Source: Christensenella sp. UBA4626
Lineage (GTDB): Bacteria; Bacillota; Clostridia; Christensenellales; UBA1242
DNA: 7,935 bases
Assembly: GCA_002406115.1 (NCBI GenBank)
Contig: DHNC01000043.1
Location: 1-7,935, forward strand
Direction of reading: 5' to 3'
The notes under the pieces are model-generated. The model was not told the DNA's origin, made no database searches, and saw nothing but the letters and a program-made list of their open reading frames with translations. Shown in pieces: positions 5,488-7,935 of this stretch. A program made the position numbers and the translations under genes. The stretch's first letter is position 1; each line of letters begins with the position of its first letter.

Positions 5488-7726
5488 GGCAAGTCCTTGC
5501 AATCACATCAAGTTGCTGTTCACGTGTCAAATCAATAAATTTAACTGCATAGCCAGAAACTCGGATTGTGAAATTGGCATATTCCTCTTTTTCCGGATGC
5601 TCCATACAATCTTTAAGTTTGTCATGTCCAAACACATTCACATTCAAGTGGTGTCCGCCCTGAATGAAATACCCATCCAAAATTTGCACCAAATTTGTTT
5701 TTCTTTCCTGCTCGGAATGCCCCAAAGCGGAAGGATTGATTGTCTGAGTGTTTGATATCCCGTCAAGTGCCAGATGATAAGGCAATTTTGCAACCGAATT
5801 GAGCGAGGCAATCAGCCCAAATTGCTCCGCCCCATAACTTGGATTTGCACCCGGTGAAAATGGTTTTCCCGCCTTTCTACCGTCCGGCAAGGCACCTGTC
5901 GCTTTGCCATAAACCACATTTGATGTAATTGTGAGGATTGATGTGGTTGGCTCGCTGTTTCTGTATGTTTTGTAGTGCTTGATTTTTTCAATAAAAGTTT
6001 TCAAAAGCCATTTTGCAATGTCGTCCGCACGGTCATCGTCGTTGCCATACTTTGGATAATCCCCGTCAATTTTAAAATCCACTGCCAAGCCGGTTTCATC
6101 TCTCAACACTTCAACTTTTGCATATTTTATTGCGCTCAAACTGTCAACAACGTGTGAAAAACCTGCAATCCCCGTGGCAAAAGTGCGTCTTACATCCGTG
6201 TCAATCAACGCCATTTCTGCCGCCTCGTAATTGTATTTGTCGTGCATATAATGTATGACATTTAATGTGTTGACGTAAAGCCCTGCAAGCCATTCCATCA
6301 TGTTATCAAATTTCCCAAGCACGGTTTCATAGTCAAGATTCTTGTTTTGGATTGGTGCAAATGTTGGTGCAACTTGCTGATGAGATATTTCATCGACACC
6401 GCCGTTGATTGCATAAAGCAGGCATTTTGCAAGGTTTGCACGTGCTCCAAAAAATTGAATTTCCTTGCCAGTTTGCGTTGCGGAAACACAACAACAAATA
6501 GAATAATCATCGCCCCAAATTGGCTTCATCACATCATCATTTTCGTATTGGATTGAACTGGTGTTTATGGAAATTTTGCTTGCATAATTTTTAAAATTAT
6601 TTGGCAAGGTTGAAGAGTACAAAACTGTCAAATTTGGCTCAGGTGACGGCCCCATATTTTCAAGCGTGTGCAAAAATCTAAAATCGTTTTTTGTAACCAT
6701 GCTTCTGCCATCCAATCCCGTGCCCGCAACGACCAAAGTTGCCCAAACTGGGTCGCCACTGAAAAGTTGATTATATGCCGGCACTCTGGCAAATTTAACC
6801 ATCCTAAATTTCATAACAAGTTGGTCAATAAGTTCTTGTGCCTGCTGCTCGGTGATTTTTTTAAGTTTCAAATCCCGCTCGATATAAATATCCAAAAATG
6901 TGGAAATCCTGCCCACACTCATTGCCGCACCATTTTGAGTTTTTATCGCCGCAAGATAACCAAAATACAGCCACTGAACCGCTTCTTTTGCGTTTGTGGC
7001 AGGCTTGGAGATGTCAAACCCGTAAGCACTTGCCATGGTTTTGATGTCACACAAAGCACGGATTTGCATTGTTATTTCTTCCCTCAATCGGATAATATCT
7101 TCCGACATGGTTCCATTGCCACAGTTTGAAAAATCCTTTTGTTTTTCTTCAACTAAACGGTCGATGCCGTATAGGGCAATCCTGCGATAGTCACCAATAA
7201 TTCTGCCTCTTCCGTAAGTGTCGGGCAACCCAGTGATTATGTGGCTGTGTCTAGCACGTTTCATCTCGTCAGTGTAAGCATCAAAAATCCCCTGATTTTG
7301 CGTTTTTGCGTATTCATTAAAGATTTTGTGAAATTTTGGATTTGGCGTAAAGCCGTTGGTCGTGCAGGCCTCTTCCGCCATTTTTATGCCGCCAAAAGGC
7401 ATAAATGCACGCTTCAAAGGCTTGTCAGTTTGAAGCCCAACAATCTTTTCACAATCTTTCAAATTTTCATCAATGTACGCCGCACCATAAGCGGTGATTG
7501 AGGATACGATTTCAGTTTCGCATTCAAGCACACCACCGTTTTTTCGTTCCTCTTTTTGAAGTGATTGCACCTTATTCCACAATCTGCTTGTTGCCTTGGT
7601 TGGTTCAGTCAAAAAACTTTCATCGCCAAGATATTCGGTGTAGTTCATCAATATAAAATTTCTAACATCAATTTCCTCTTTCCATATCGAGCCCAAAAAA
7701 CCATTCCATGCTTCACATTTTGTCAT
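5474..7726 (-). CDS. pflB: Formate acetyltransferase (pyruvate formate-lyase)
   Basis: This cytoplasmic glycyl-radical enzyme converts pyruvate and CoA to acetyl-CoA and formate, the main anaerobic, oxygen-sensitive route for pyruvate in fermenters. It has 750 aa, close to the E. coli enzyme (about 760). The glycyl-radical loop RVSGYAVKF gives the radical Gly at 725, followed by DLTREQQLDVIARTCHERL at the C-terminus. The catalytic cysteine pair corresponds to C412-C413 in DDYSICCCVS, where a third cysteine (C411) replaces the alanine found in E. coli. FFGARANLAKCLLYAINGGVDE (425-446) is the strongly conserved core. The ATG at 7726 has a perfect AAGGAGG 5-6 nt upstream. It is first in the operon with pflA. 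Because it carries the CC pair and pairs with PflA, a diol dehydratase or choline lyase is unlikely. Confidence 0.97.
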   Translation of the reverse strand: MTKCEAWNGFLGSIWKEEIDVRNFILMNYTEYLGDESFLTEPTKATSRLWNKVQSLQKEERKNGGVLECETEIVSSITAYGAAYIDENLKDCEKIVGLQTDKPLKRAFMPFGGIKMAEEACTTNGFTPNPKFHKIFNEYAKTQNQGIFDAYTDEMKRARHSHIITGLPDTYGRGRIIGDYRRIALYGIDRLVEEKQKDFSNCGNGTMSEDIIRLREEITMQIRALCDIKTMASAYGFDISKPATNAKEAVQWLYFGYLAAIKTQNGAAMSVGRISTFLDIYIERDLKLKKITEQQAQELIDQLVMKFRMVKFARVPAYNQLFSGDPVWATLVVAGTGLDGRSMVTKNDFRFLHTLENMGPSPEPNLTVLYSSTLPNNFKNYASKISINTSSIQYENDDVMKPIWGDDYSICCCVSATQTGKEIQFFGARANLAKCLLYAINGGVDEISHQQVAPTFAPIQNKNLDYETVLGKFDNMMEWLAGLYVNTLNVIHYMHDKYNYEAAEMALIDTDVRRTFATGIAGFSHVVDSLSAIKYAKVEVLRDETGLAVDFKIDGDYPKYGNDDDRADDIAKWLLKTFIEKIKHYKTYRNSEPTTSILTITSNVVYGKATGALPDGRKAGKPFSPGANPSYGAEQFGLIASLNSVAKLPYHLALDGISNTQTINPSALGHSEQERKTNLVQILDGYFIQGGHHLNVNVFGHDKLKDCMEHPEKEEYANFTIRVSGYAVKFIDLTREQQLDVIARTCHERL
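5494..5498 (-). promoter_or_regulatory. Ribosome binding site that decides the pflA start
   Basis: AAGGA on the minus strand, inside the pflB coding region, lies 6 nt before the ATG at 5487 and favours it over the in-frame TTG at 5502. Confidence 0.65.
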
Positions 7727-7777
7727 TTGTTCCTCCTTATATTTCCCACAACAAATCGTTGTAATTTTTTCAAATAT

Positions 7778-7807
7778 ATTGTATCCAAATTTTGTTTAGC
7801 CAGTCAA
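7778..7807 (-). promoter_or_regulatory. Promoter of pflBA
   Basis: On the minus strand TTGACT (7802-7807) and TACAAT (7778-7783) are spaced 18 bp apart. Transcription would begin near 7771, giving a leader of about 45 nt that ends in the AAGGAGG site. I see no canonical FNR, Rex or CcpA box in it. Confidence 0.6.
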
Positions 7808-7838
7808 TCATAATTCAATGGACAAACAAAAAGGAGTA

Positions 7839-7853
7839 TATCAAAAATTGATA
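7839..7853. promoter_or_regulatory. Perfect palindrome upstream of the pflBA promoter
   Basis: TATCAA-AAA-TTGATA is a perfect 6-3-6 inverted repeat centred about 75 bp upstream of the predicted pflB start of transcription, a position where activators often sit. Its half-sites are in the reverse order to an FNR box (TTGAT-N4-ATCAA), so the factor is unknown. In AT-rich DNA it may be chance. The rest of 7808-7935 is very AT-rich, with no gene I can support. Confidence 0.3.
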
Positions 7854-7935
7854 GAAAGCATAAATCAAGTTTATATAGCCGCAAAAAAATTTAAATGATA
7901 TACATAAAAAAAATTATAAAAAATTAAAAAGATAT

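Noticed and set aside
5333..5755. Plus-strand frame of 140 codons opposite pflA/pflB
   Set aside because: It lies opposite two strongly conserved genes and reads as their shadow.
6668..7129. Plus-strand frame of 153 codons opposite pflB
   Set aside because: Lies fully inside pflB on the opposite strand, with no motif or ribosome binding site.
7839..7853. FNR-type site upstream of pflB
   Set aside because: The half-sites TTGAT and ATCAA are in the wrong order and spacing for an FNR box, so only an unnamed palindrome is reported.

Overview
This window looks like a chromosomal segment of an anaerobic, AT-rich Gram-positive bacterium of the Bacillota, probably clostridial. The basis is a pyruvate formate-lyase operon, strong AGGAGG-type ribosome binding sites on most genes, TTGACA/TATAAT promoters, U-rich intrinsic terminators, a type II lipoprotein signal, and TGA used as a stop codon (pflA). 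The genus cannot be told from the sequence. I see no rRNA, tRNA, CRISPR array, integrase or transposase.

Layout. Positions 1-175 are AT-rich and gene-free except for a nested palindromic terminator. A PflX-type radical SAM protein (176-1057, minus) is divergent from a PepSY-like lipoprotein (1143-1823, plus). The 85 bp between them hold a strong minus promoter and a symmetric candidate operator. A bidirectional terminator separates the lipoprotein from two unrecognised minus-strand genes (1896-2324 and 2378-2719). The first of these has its own promoter, wrapped by two copies of a 12-bp perfect palindrome, and appears to be read from a leaderless mRNA. A gene-free stretch (2720-2994) carries a plus-strand extended -10 promoter that could make a small RNA, and a terminator. 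Next on the minus strand come an SPFH-domain protein with three zinc ribbons (3445-4560) and a translationally coupled two-helix membrane protein with two more zinc ribbons (2995-3435). These resemble the YdjI and YdjG partners of the Bacillus PspA membrane-stress system. Last is the pflB-pflA operon (7726 down to 4735), with its promoter at 7778-7807.

How the genes work together. PflA makes the glycyl radical on PflB, which splits pyruvate into acetyl-CoA and formate without oxygen. The SPFH/zinc-ribbon pair is probably a membrane-associated assembly. The PflX-type enzyme has no evident substrate gene beside it. The two unknown genes are the least explained part, and the palindrome pair in front of 1896-2324 is the clearest sign of specific regulation.
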